Shown here: in pieces, positions 1 to 4,688 of the stretch | Numbering within the stretch: the first letter of the stretch is position 1 | Layout of the letters: each line of letters opens with the position of its first letter | Assembly: GCA_900766735.1 (NCBI GenBank) | Contig: CAAFWO010000015.1 | Location: 1 to 6,315 of the forward strand | Source of the DNA: Clostridia bacterium | GTDB lineage: Bacteria; Bacillota; Clostridia; CAKSNL01; HGM11501 | DNA length: 6,315 bases | Reading direction: 5' to 3' | The notes under the pieces: model-generated | Told to the model about the DNA's origin: nothing | The model's database searches: none | Seen by the model: only the letters and a program-made list of their open reading frames with translations | Program-made: the position numbers and the translations under genes

Positions 1-742
1 GATATTTGCCCGTGTAAAATTCCAAGAGGTAATAGGGCTTGCCCTGATTGCGAATAAGCTCCTCCTTTGTGAACACGATCTTTTCCGCATTTTCGGCAAG
101 GGATGCATCTTTAAGCGCGATTGACTTTGCTTTTTCCAAGGAAATTAAATCCGTCTCGCCGATTTTCTCCTCTTTCTTTTCCAGTATATCGCCGCTTACC
201 GCATTAATCCTGTATGTCCACCGTATTTTTGTATCCGAAAATACAAGAAGATAGTAGGGTGTTTTAATGCCGCCGTCCACTAATTCCTCTTCGGTAAAGA
301 CAACTTTTTCGGTGCATCCGGCGTCATCAACGGCGATCTTTTTCGCTTCGGTAAGAAGGATGTATCTTCTGCCGTAGATTATTTCGCCCGTCTTTGCGTC
401 AATCTCATAGTGATACTGATTTTCCCCCGTATAAAAATCCAAAAGATAGCAGGGTCTGCCTTTATTGCGGCTCAGCTCCTCCTTTGTGAAGGTTATTTTT
501 TGTTTATTTCTGTCAACCCCGGCGTCCTTTAATGCAATTTCTTTTGCCTCATCCAAAGAGATAAACTTTGCCTCGTCATTAATTTTTTCCGAATCCGGAG
601 CTTTCGTGAGCTTTACCGGATTTGAATCGTCCGTGATCTTCACGGCCCCCGAATCGTGTGCAAACGCCGTCATCGATATAAGCGAGAGCAGCATTGCGAT
701 ACAGAGCAAAATCGAAATCGGTTTAATTGTTTTGCGTTTCAT
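1..742 (-). CDS. Secreted PepSY-repeat protein (C-terminus beyond window)
   Basis: This is the first 247 codons of a minus-strand gene that runs off the left edge of the window. Residues 1-28 form a Sec signal peptide: a basic start (MKRKTIK), a hydrophobic core, and a likely cleavage site after A-F-A at residue 28. No lipobox cysteine follows, so the product is probably secreted or wall-associated. Three PepSY-like units follow at about 60-126, 127-190 and 199-247 (cut). Each has the pattern (S/T)-L-x-x-A-K-x-I-A-x-x-D-A, then F-T-x-E-E-L, then P-x-Y-L-L-x-F and, in the first two, a Y-x-I-(D/N)-A-x-(T/S)-G-(E/D)-I turn. PepSY domains are usually linked to inhibition of secreted peptidases or to envelope roles; the function here is unknown. 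The ATG at 742 is preceded by AAAGGGGGT with an 8-nt gap, which supports this start. Family assignment is confident, biological role is not. Confidence 0.85.
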   Translation of the reverse strand, partial: MKRKTIKPISILLCIAMLLSLISMTAFAHDSGAVKITDDSNPVKLTKAPDSEKINDEAKFISLDEAKEIALKDAGVDRNKQKITFTKEELSRNKGRPCYLLDFYTGENQYHYEIDAKTGEIIYGRRYILLTEAKKIAVDDAGCTEKVVFTEEELVDGGIKTPYYLLVFSDTKIRWTYRINAVSGDILEKKEEKIGETDLISLEKAKSIALKDASLAENAEKIVFTKEELIRNQGKPYYLLEFYTGKY

Positions 743-760
743 AACTCATGACCCCCTTTT

Positions 761-832
761 TCATTTTTCAAGGTTTTTCCGCAGCTTTCTGTTTATGCCG
801 GAGCGCGAATATCCGGCGTTTTTTTCTTTCAT
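761..832 (-). CDS. Possible 23-aa small ORF just upstream of the PepSY gene
   Basis: A 23-codon reading frame starts at ATG 832, ends with TGA at 761-763, and lies 18 nt before the PepSY start codon. It has a good ribosome binding site (GAAAGGAGAG, 8 nt before the ATG). The peptide is strongly basic (MKEKNAGYSR then SGINRKLRKNLEK) with no membrane segment. It could be a leader peptide or a small protein translationally linked to the PepSY gene. The DNA also folds as a GC hairpin (797-817), so the frame may be incidental. Not recognised as a known family. Confidence 0.33.
   Translation of the reverse strand: MKEKNAGYSRSGINRKLRKNLEK
795..825 (+). terminator. Plus-strand terminator-like hairpin
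   Basis: GCCGGA (797-802) and TCCGGC (812-817) form a 6-bp GC stem around a 9-nt loop, extended by T-G and A-T pairs. On the plus strand it is followed by a run of seven T (819-825). It has the form of an intrinsic terminator for plus-strand transcription, yet no plus-strand gene precedes it. It may limit antisense transcription into the PepSY leader, or be chance within the small ORF. Confidence 0.3.
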
Positions 833-935
833 GGGCTGCACTCTCCTTTCGGGTATGCGGTCTTTTATTATGCTTTAGGCGCAGGAACGAAAAAAGGCGG
901 GCTCGATTTCAAAATGCTTTGAAAACGAACACACC

Positions 936-1028
936 TTAATAAATACCCGCGAACGAATAACGGAAAAAGGCAAATCTGCGCCTGTACCGCGAGTAAATGT
1001 ATATATTGATTTCACGCCGTCGCTTCAT
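936..1028 (-). CDS. Possible 30-aa arginine/aromatic-rich small ORF in the PepSY leader
   Basis: A 30-codon frame begins at ATG 1028, about 36 nt after the predicted transcription start of the 1071-1099 promoter, and ends at TAA (936-938). AAAGGA lies 10 nt upstream of the ATG, a usable Shine-Dalgarno site. The peptide starts MKRRREINIY and is unusually rich in Arg, Tyr and Phe. Position and ribosome site suit an upstream ORF, but length and composition give little coding evidence. No family is recognised. Confidence 0.25.
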   Translation of the reverse strand: MKRRREINIYIYSRYRRRFAFFRYSFAGIY

Positions 1029-1070
1029 ACTTGCCAGATCCTTTCTATAAATATATTCCTTTGCAATCAT

Positions 1071-1099
1071 ATCGTATCATATTTTCCCGCTTCTGTCAA
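1071..1099 (-). promoter_or_regulatory. Sigma-70 type promoter for the PepSY unit
   Basis: Read on the minus strand, TTGACA (1094-1099) is a perfect -35 box. After exactly 17 bp comes TACGAT (1071-1076), a 4/6 match to the -10 box. Transcription would start near 1064, giving a leader of about 320 nt before the PepSY start at 742. AT-rich palindromes at 1110-1126 and 1131-1157 lie directly upstream of the -35 box. Confidence 0.7.
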
Positions 1100-1109
1100 C
1101 ACTTTTTGT

Positions 1110-1126
1110 GAAATTTTAATAATTTC
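1110..1126. repeat. Inverted repeat upstream of the PepSY promoter
   Basis: GAAATT, five bases, AATTTC: a perfect 6-bp inverted repeat ending 11 bp upstream of the -35 box at 1094-1099. It could be an operator or simply part of an AT-rich UP-like stretch. Confidence 0.4.
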
Positions 1127-1130
1127 GGCG

Positions 1131-1157
1131 TTTTGCACTAAAATTTTTTATGCAAAA
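1131..1157. repeat. AT-rich 12-bp inverted repeat with one bulge
   Basis: TTTTGCA (1131-1137) plus TAAAA (1139-1143) pair with TTTTA (1146-1150) plus TGCAAAA (1151-1157), leaving only C1138 unpaired and TT at the centre. It lies between the stop of the small membrane protein gene and the PepSY promoter. No T-run follows on the minus strand, so it is not a standard terminator. A regulatory site or cruciform-like element is possible. Confidence 0.45.
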
Positions 1158-1214
1158 AATCAGTCGGCAATGATATGTCTTATAAATTATTATATGAGCC
1201 GGAGGATGCCTGCT

Positions 1215-1595
1215 TTACTTTTTCTGCGCCCTTGCCAAAATGCATTGTGCTATGAGCGACGCCGTTATAAAAGCCCCCGTGACGGTGTAATGGTCTGATC
1301 CGTACATCAGCGGTAAAAGAGAAGCGACCGCCGCGATTGCCGAAAGAACAAGCACCGCGTCCAAAACGCTGTTTTTCTTCAATGAGATCAGCGAGAGCAG
1401 CAAAATGACAACGGTAAGTGCGGCTGTAATAAGCGGAGCAAAATTTGCATAGCCAAACGGTGTGAGGCTAAAATATGAGAATGTTTCTTTTACCCGTTCT
1501 GCCGGAGACGGGGCAAAAATGCAGACCGCTCCCGTCGGCAATGCTTCCAGCGCTATTGTCAGTGCCGGCAAGAGAGCCAAGCTGATTTTCTTCAT
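1215..1595 (-). CDS. Small four-helix membrane protein of unknown function
   Basis: This 126-aa integral membrane protein starts MKKISLALLP. Hydrophobic segments lie at about 4-26, 50-71, 76-97 and 103-121, and the protein ends in a basic tail (ARAQKK). Between helices 1 and 2 is an external-looking stretch containing ETFSYFSLTPFGYANF. It resembles small uncharacterised membrane proteins I associate with clostridia, but I cannot name a family. A start six codons upstream (1613) is in frame. I prefer 1595 because AAGGAGG sits 8 nt before it, whereas the GGAGG before 1613 is only 3 nt away. The gene follows the MBL hydrolase on the same strand with a gap of about 138 nt, so co-transcription is possible. 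No clear terminator follows it. Confidence 0.75.
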   Translation of the reverse strand: MKKISLALLPALTIALEALPTGAVCIFAPSPAERVKETFSYFSLTPFGYANFAPLITAALTVVILLLSLISLKKNSVLDAVLVLSAIAAVASLLPLMYGSDHYTVTGAFITASLIAQCILARAQKK

Positions 1596-1733
1596 GCTGT
1601 GTACCTCCTTCATCTTCCTCCGCTCCTGCAGTCAATATCATACTCCCGTACAGCGGCATATGAATTATCTGAAGCGGAATTTTTTTCATACGGCAATGTA
1701 TTTATTCTTTTTACCGGGTGCACCTTTGCGGCG

Positions 1734-2473
1734 TCATACGATTGTCACGCATTCTCCGTCTTCCGCACGGCTTGCATCAAACGGAAGCTTTGAAAACAGC
1801 TCTTCATATCCCTCGAAGCAAGGCTCATATACATGAGTGAATATCAGCCTTTCGGTATTGATCCCGGCGATTTTATCAAAGTTCTTTTTCAGGCTGCCGT
1901 GTGATCCGTCACATACGACCAGACTGTAACGGTATGCACCGCAGACGTCCTCCAAATCTTCATACTCCGGAGCAAGGTCGCCCGTGAACAAAACGTTTTT
2001 GCCGCCGGTTTCAAACCGGAAAGCATAACACGGCCTGCCGATCGCATCAAGATGCCTTGTAGGGACAGCCTCTACGAGCAGGTCCTCGTCTTTATAAATA
2101 ACTCCGCTGGCGATGACCCTGAAATTAAGCGTGGATACGATTCTCGATTCATCCTCATACATGGCATTCATCCATGCCTTCAAACCGTCTATCCCGTCTT
2201 GATCGGGCATAAACACGAGCGCATCCTTATTATAATGAAATCCGAGAAACGAGATCAAAAGCTGCGGCAATGAATTCACATGGTCGGAGTGCATATGTGT
2301 AATAAAAACGCCTTTGATATCTTCGATACGCTTATCGGAATTTACAACAAAATAATCTGCCGGCCCTCCTGCGTCGATCACAAAAAGCTTTCCGCCTACT
2401 TCCGCAAGCGTAACGGGATTAAACCTGTTTTTTCGGAAAATCCGTGGGAAGTGCCCGAAAATGTTATCCTCAT
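1734..2473 (-). CDS. MBL-fold metallo-hydrolase, frameshifted near its N-terminus
   Basis: The body of the gene (GTG 2381 to stop 1734) encodes a metallo-beta-lactamase-fold hydrolase. With the frame restored the protein would be 246 aa. It has the metal-binding ITHMHSDH motif (H60, H62, D64, H65), TRH (H141), FTGD (D166) and FTH (H214). Upstream of 2381 the same frame continues with the typical strand EVGGKLFVIDAGG, but it has no start codon before a TGA at 2499-2501. The natural start is ATG 2473 in another frame, giving MRITFSGTSHGFSEK, the usual N-terminus of this superfamily. The two frames join at an A6 run (T 2428-2433 on plus): one more A, or a -1 slip, would give a continuous protein. 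As read, the ATG frame stops at 2396. RBS AGGAG lies 11 nt upstream. Likely a binuclear metal-dependent phosphodiesterase or lactonase-like enzyme; substrate unknown. It may be a pseudogene, a sequence error or a slippage-expressed gene. Confidence 0.85.
2428..2433 (-). other. A6 run at the frame break of the MBL hydrolase
   Basis: On the minus strand the context is TCC GAA AAA ACA GGT. In the ATG frame it yields S-E-K-T-G and then a stop. After a -1 shift on the A-run it reads E-K-N-R-F and joins the conserved MBL frame. Loss of one A from an A7 run is the simplest explanation. Confidence 0.7.
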
Positions 2474-2492
2474 ATCCGCCAGAGCTCCTTTT

Positions 2493-2498
2493 ATTATA
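2493..2498 (-). promoter_or_regulatory. Possible extended -10 box close to the MBL gene
   Basis: TGATATAAT on the minus strand gives a perfect -10 with the TGn extension. No good -35 lies at 16-18 bp. Transcription would begin almost on the AGGAG ribosome site, leaving about 13 nt before ATG 2473, which makes it doubtful. Confidence 0.3.
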
Positions 2499-2624
2499 TC
2501 ATATATTACGCTTTTTTCTTTGGATAAAGCATGCCTTCAATTTTTATATAAAAGTATCTTTCCTTAGCCCGCAGCCGCCAAAAAATTGCGGTGCTCCGAT
2601 GTCCGCCTGCTTTGGCTCATTTTC

Positions 2625-2653
2625 ATTATACGGTATTTCACCGTTTATGTCAA
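2625..2653 (-). promoter_or_regulatory. Perfect-consensus sigma-70 promoter with internal palindrome
   Basis: On the minus strand, TTGACA (2648-2653), exactly 17 bp, then TATAAT (2625-2630): both boxes are consensus. Predicted start is near 2618, leaving a leader of about 145 nt to the MBL hydrolase start at 2473. The spacer and the edge of the -10 box contain the inverted repeat ACGGT-GAAAT-ACCGT (2630-2644), well placed for a repressor. The -35 box is also half of a tandem 9-bp repeat (2648-2665). Confidence 0.8.
2630..2644. promoter_or_regulatory. Candidate operator: inverted repeat within the promoter spacer
   Basis: ACGGT and ACCGT arms (perfect 5-bp inverted repeat, 5-bp gap) lie between the -35 and -10 boxes and share one base with the -10. 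A protein bound here would block RNA polymerase. Arms are short, so chance cannot be excluded. Confidence 0.35.
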
Positions 2654-2665
2654 CCGTGTCAGCCG
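2648..2665. repeat. Tandem 9-bp near-repeat overlapping the -35 box
   Basis: On the minus strand CGGCTGACA is followed immediately by CGGTTGACA, eight of nine bases identical. The second copy contains the TTGACA -35 element. It may be a second regulator site or a local duplication. Confidence 0.4.
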
Positions 2666-2751
2666 TGATAAATCATTTCCCGGAAAATCAGATCGCTCTA
2701 TGCGCATTCCCGGGCAGTGCTAAGTCCTTGTCCTTACAGCTGTTTCGCCGC

Positions 2752-2775
2752 AAAAAGACCGCCGCTTCACGGCGG
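2752..2775 (-). terminator. Intrinsic terminator of the AraC-transporter operon
   Basis: On the minus strand, 33 nt after the transporter stop, CCGCCG (2770-2775), loop TGAAG and CGGCGG (2759-2764) form a perfect 6-bp GC stem followed by TCTTTTTG. It ends the 4512-2808 operon before the MBL promoter. An alternative helix, GCGGAC (2798-2803) with GTCCGC (2772-2777), would compete with its left arm. Confidence 0.85.
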
Positions 2776-2807
2776 ACGCTTCGGGCTTTTAGGATCGGTC
2801 CGCTTAT

Positions 2808-3686
2808 TTATCCAAGCCCGACCGTCACGATCGCGATAAGTCCCAATATGATGCCGAAGAGCTGGACTTTCTTTAGCTTCTCGCCGAAGAATATCTTGCC
2901 CGAGACAGCCGAAAGAATAACCATCGACCCGTTGCTGACCGGGAAAAATATCACGCCCGGGATGACGCCCGAAAGCGAAAGGTTGAGCCTCTGATAGACC
3001 GCGCTCATAATTCCGCAGAAAACGACATATAAAAGCGCGCCCTTTTTAACGCTCGGAGCGGGCTCTTTTTTTGCGCCGTTTAAGATAAACGCCGTCGCTG
3101 CAAACAACACCGCGGAAACTATTGACGCTGTCATCATCACGCCGTCCGTCTCCCCCGAGAAGGCGGAAAGGCCGAAAACGCGGTAAAAGATGCCGACCGC
3201 GCCGCCGGCAACGAAGAACAAAAACGCCGTCAAAAACCACTTTGCGGTGAGCTTTTCGCCGCTCTTTTTCGGGTTGATGCAAAGTATCAGCGAGACCAAA
3301 AGAAGCGCCATACCTATGACCTTTACAGCGTTTATCCCGTCGTGCGCGTAAACGACGCCGAAGATGACCGTCGGAATAAACGCCGAGCTTCCGATAAGCG
3401 TCGTCAGCGACACCGGGCCGAGGGCGAGCGACTTTGTTTTCGTGAGCAAAAAGAGCGCTAATATAACGCCATAGACCGTGCCGTATACAAGGCCGCCGCC
3501 CGAAAGGCGAGCACCCGAAAGCGCCCACTTTGCGCCGAGAATTATTGCCCAGACAACGCTTATATACGCGTTGAACAAAAAGATGCCGCCGTTTTTGTCC
3601 GTCAGCTCCTTATTTCCGAAATCGCGCAGCAGGCAGCTCGACCCGACTGAAAACGCGATCGAGACCGCCATTAAAATATACTCCAT
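2808..3686 (-). CDS. DMT/EamA-type membrane transporter
   Basis: A 292-aa polytopic membrane protein with about ten hydrophobic helices (roughly 2-20, 34-53, 66-84, 92-113, 120-138, 148-170, 184-203, 214-232, 241-262, 273-291). Length, helix number and the two-fold EamA-like layout match the drug/metabolite transporter superfamily. The end, FFGEKL followed by a last hydrophobic helix, is typical of EamA repeats. Family members move small metabolites such as amino acids, sugars or nucleosides; the substrate here is unknown. The start ATG lies one base after the TGA of the AraC-type regulator (TGAAATG), and its ribosome site GGGGGAG sits inside that gene, so the two are one translationally coupled operon. 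A strong terminator follows at 2752-2775. The pairing suggests the transporter handles the regulator's effector or a related product (inference). Confidence 0.87.
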   Translation of the reverse strand: MEYILMAVSIAFSVGSSCLLRDFGNKELTDKNGGIFLFNAYISVVWAIILGAKWALSGARLSGGGLVYGTVYGVILALFLLTKTKSLALGPVSLTTLIGSSAFIPTVIFGVVYAHDGINAVKVIGMALLLVSLILCINPKKSGEKLTAKWFLTAFLFFVAGGAVGIFYRVFGLSAFSGETDGVMMTASIVSAVLFAATAFILNGAKKEPAPSVKKGALLYVVFCGIMSAVYQRLNLSLSGVIPGVIFFPVSNGSMVILSAVSGKIFFGEKLKKVQLFGIILGLIAIVTVGLG

Positions 3687-3687
3687 T

Positions 3688-4512
3688 TCACTTTCTCCCC
3701 CTCATATAGTGCCCCGGCGCAACGCCGAACTTCTTTTTAAATGCCCTTGAAAAATGCGACGCGTCGCAAAAGCCGACGGCCGACGCCGCGGCGGACGCCG
3801 TCATCGAACAGCGATCCATCAAGACGACGGCGCGCTCTAACCTGTAGTTTATCAAAAAGTCCACCGGCGAGGTGCCCATATCCTTCTTAAACGCCCTGTA
3901 AAGGCAGGTCCTGTCCACCCCGATACGCCGCGCAAGGTCGTTGACGCTGATCTGGCGGTCGTAGTTGTTCTCGATGAACGACACCGCGCGCCTCACGTAT
4001 TGCTCCGGAAGCAGTGTGCCGCCGTTTTTCTTCGTCTCCTCGCGCACGAGGTAGCTCATCACGATGAGGAAGCACCCCGTCACGTCATACCCGTGGCCGG
4101 ACGAGTCGCGCGAGAGGCTGTGCATCCTTTCAAGGTCCTTTAATATGCCGCTCTCCGGGTCGAACGAAAAGGTCACCTTATCCTCCGAGATGCCGGCCGA
4201 GTGGACGAGCACGTCGTCCTCCGCGCCGGAAAAATTCACATATACATATGTCCACGGGTCGAACCTATCCGCCGTATAGGTCACCGCTGAGTCGGCCATT
4301 ATCATAAACCCCTCGCCGGCCGAAAGCTGATAGCTCACCCCGTCGGACACCAAAACGCCCCTGCCGGACAGAACGAAATGCGCCGAATAGTGCCCGTATA
4401 TGCGCGGGCCGCAGGAATGGCCGGGCGAATTTTCGGTTATTCCGCACTCGGACACGGCGAGCCCTCCGCTTTTTAAATGCGGAACTATAAAGCGCTCTCC
4501 CGAATAGCTCAT
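3688..4512 (-). CDS. AraC-family transcriptional regulator with cupin sensor domain
   Basis: A 274-aa regulator. Residues about 18-100 resemble the AraC-type cupin ligand-binding domain: the YGHYSAHFVLSGRG segment, then a Y-x-L-x-A-G-E-G-F strand and PWTYVYVNFSG. Residues about 170-272 form the double helix-turn-helix DNA-binding domain, with HTH1 near 189-209 (NDLARRIGVDRTCLYRAFKK) and HTH2 near 238-261 (AVGFCDASHFSRAFKKKFG), ending in P-x-x-Y. This is the standard architecture of AraC-type regulators of carbohydrate or metabolite genes. GAGAGGAG lies 7 nt before ATG 4512. The gene is first in an operon with the DMT transporter and divergent from an oxidoreductase gene. It probably binds the 15-bp direct repeats at 4603-4639 and regulates both directions. 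The effector cannot be read from the sequence. Confidence 0.93.
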   Translation of the reverse strand: MSYSGERFIVPHLKSGGLAVSECGITENSPGHSCGPRIYGHYSAHFVLSGRGVLVSDGVSYQLSAGEGFMIMADSAVTYTADRFDPWTYVYVNFSGAEDDVLVHSAGISEDKVTFSFDPESGILKDLERMHSLSRDSSGHGYDVTGCFLIVMSYLVREETKKNGGTLLPEQYVRRAVSFIENNYDRQISVNDLARRIGVDRTCLYRAFKKDMGTSPVDFLINYRLERAVVLMDRCSMTASAAASAVGFCDASHFSRAFKKKFGVAPGHYMRGRK

Positions 4513-4554
4513 AAAAACGCTCCTCTCTCAAAAATACATTCGAGTCGTATCTTA

Positions 4555-4584
4555 AATATAGCACCTATGCTTTATTTTTTTCAA
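4555..4584 (-). promoter_or_regulatory. Promoter of the AraC-transporter operon
   Basis: On the minus strand, TTGAAA (4579-4584), 18 bp, then TATATT (4555-4560) preceded by TGC, an extended -10. Predicted start near 4548 leaves a 35-nt leader. The CAACAAATGTA repeats begin 18 bp upstream of this -35 box, a position from which an AraC-type protein can activate or autoregulate. Confidence 0.6.
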
Positions 4585-4602
4585 TATCAAAATTATCATT
4601 TG

Positions 4603-4639
4603 CAACAAATGTACAATAAACTTTCAACAAATGTATAAT
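4603..4639. promoter_or_regulatory. Candidate AraC-type operator: two direct repeats, 22-bp period
   Basis: CAACAAATGTACAAT (4603-4617) and CAACAAATGTATAAT (4625-4639) match at 14 of 15 positions, in the same orientation and offset by 22 bp, about two helical turns. Direct repeats at this spacing in a divergent promoter next to an araC-type gene are the classical operator form. The second copy covers the -10 box of the plus-strand promoter, and the first covers its likely -35 region. A short palindrome ATTTG-CAA-CAAAT (4598-4610) overlaps the first copy. Confidence 0.6.
4610..4639 (+). promoter_or_regulatory. Probable promoter of the oxidoreductase operon
   Basis: A perfect TATAAT (4634-4639) is preceded at 18 bp by TGTACA (4610-4615), a 4/6 -35 match. 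The weak -35 is what one expects of a regulator-dependent promoter. Predicted start is near 4646, giving a leader of about 42 nt with AAAGGAG (4673-4679) as ribosome site. Confidence 0.5.
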
Positions 4640-4641
4640 GC

Positions 4642-4666
4642 ATTTTAGTCCCCGGGGCATTAAAAT
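4642..4666. repeat. Imperfect palindrome around the predicted start site
   Basis: ATTTTA (4642-4647) and TAAAAT (4661-4666) flank the 8-bp palindrome CCCCGGGG (4650-4657), nearly symmetric with 2- and 3-bp spacers. It spans the predicted +1 region of the oxidoreductase transcript and could be a second operator. Confidence 0.35.
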
Positions 4667-4688
4667 AGAGATAAAGGAGTGATCAATC

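Noticed and set aside
465..878. Plus-strand 137-codon open frame
   Set aside because: It lies antisense to the PepSY gene and its leader, has no good ribosome site, and its composition is the reverse-complement shadow of real coding sequence.
850..949. Long-range 7-bp helix (CGGGTAT with ATACCCG) ending beside the ribosome site of the 23-aa ORF; possible riboswitch
   Set aside because: A 7-bp complement separated by 86 nt is expected several times by chance in a leader of this length. No known riboswitch core motif is visible.
1596..1613. Upstream in-frame start for the small membrane protein
   Set aside because: Its nearest GGAGG is only 3 nt away, while the internal ATG at 1595 has AAGGAGG at ideal spacing and begins directly with a signal-like helix.
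2428..2433. Classical programmed -1 frameshift heptamer
   Set aside because: The A-run is not in the X-XXY-YYZ register relative to the ATG frame and no strong downstream stem is visible, so mutation or sequence error is favoured over programmed shifting.
2564..2626. 20-codon frame overlapping the -10 box of the consensus promoter
   Set aside because: Its first ATG is inside the -10 element. The second ATG (2618-2620) would be leaderless at the predicted start, without a ribosome site or recognisable product.
2461..2994. Plus-strand 177-codon open frame across the MBL/transporter gap
   Set aside because: It covers the consensus minus-strand promoter, the terminator and the transporter 3' end. 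No domain features or Shine-Dalgarno site support it.
4598..4610. Palindrome ATTTG-CAA-CAAAT as a separate operator
   Set aside because: It overlaps the first direct repeat and is not present at the second copy, so the direct repeat is the simpler explanation.
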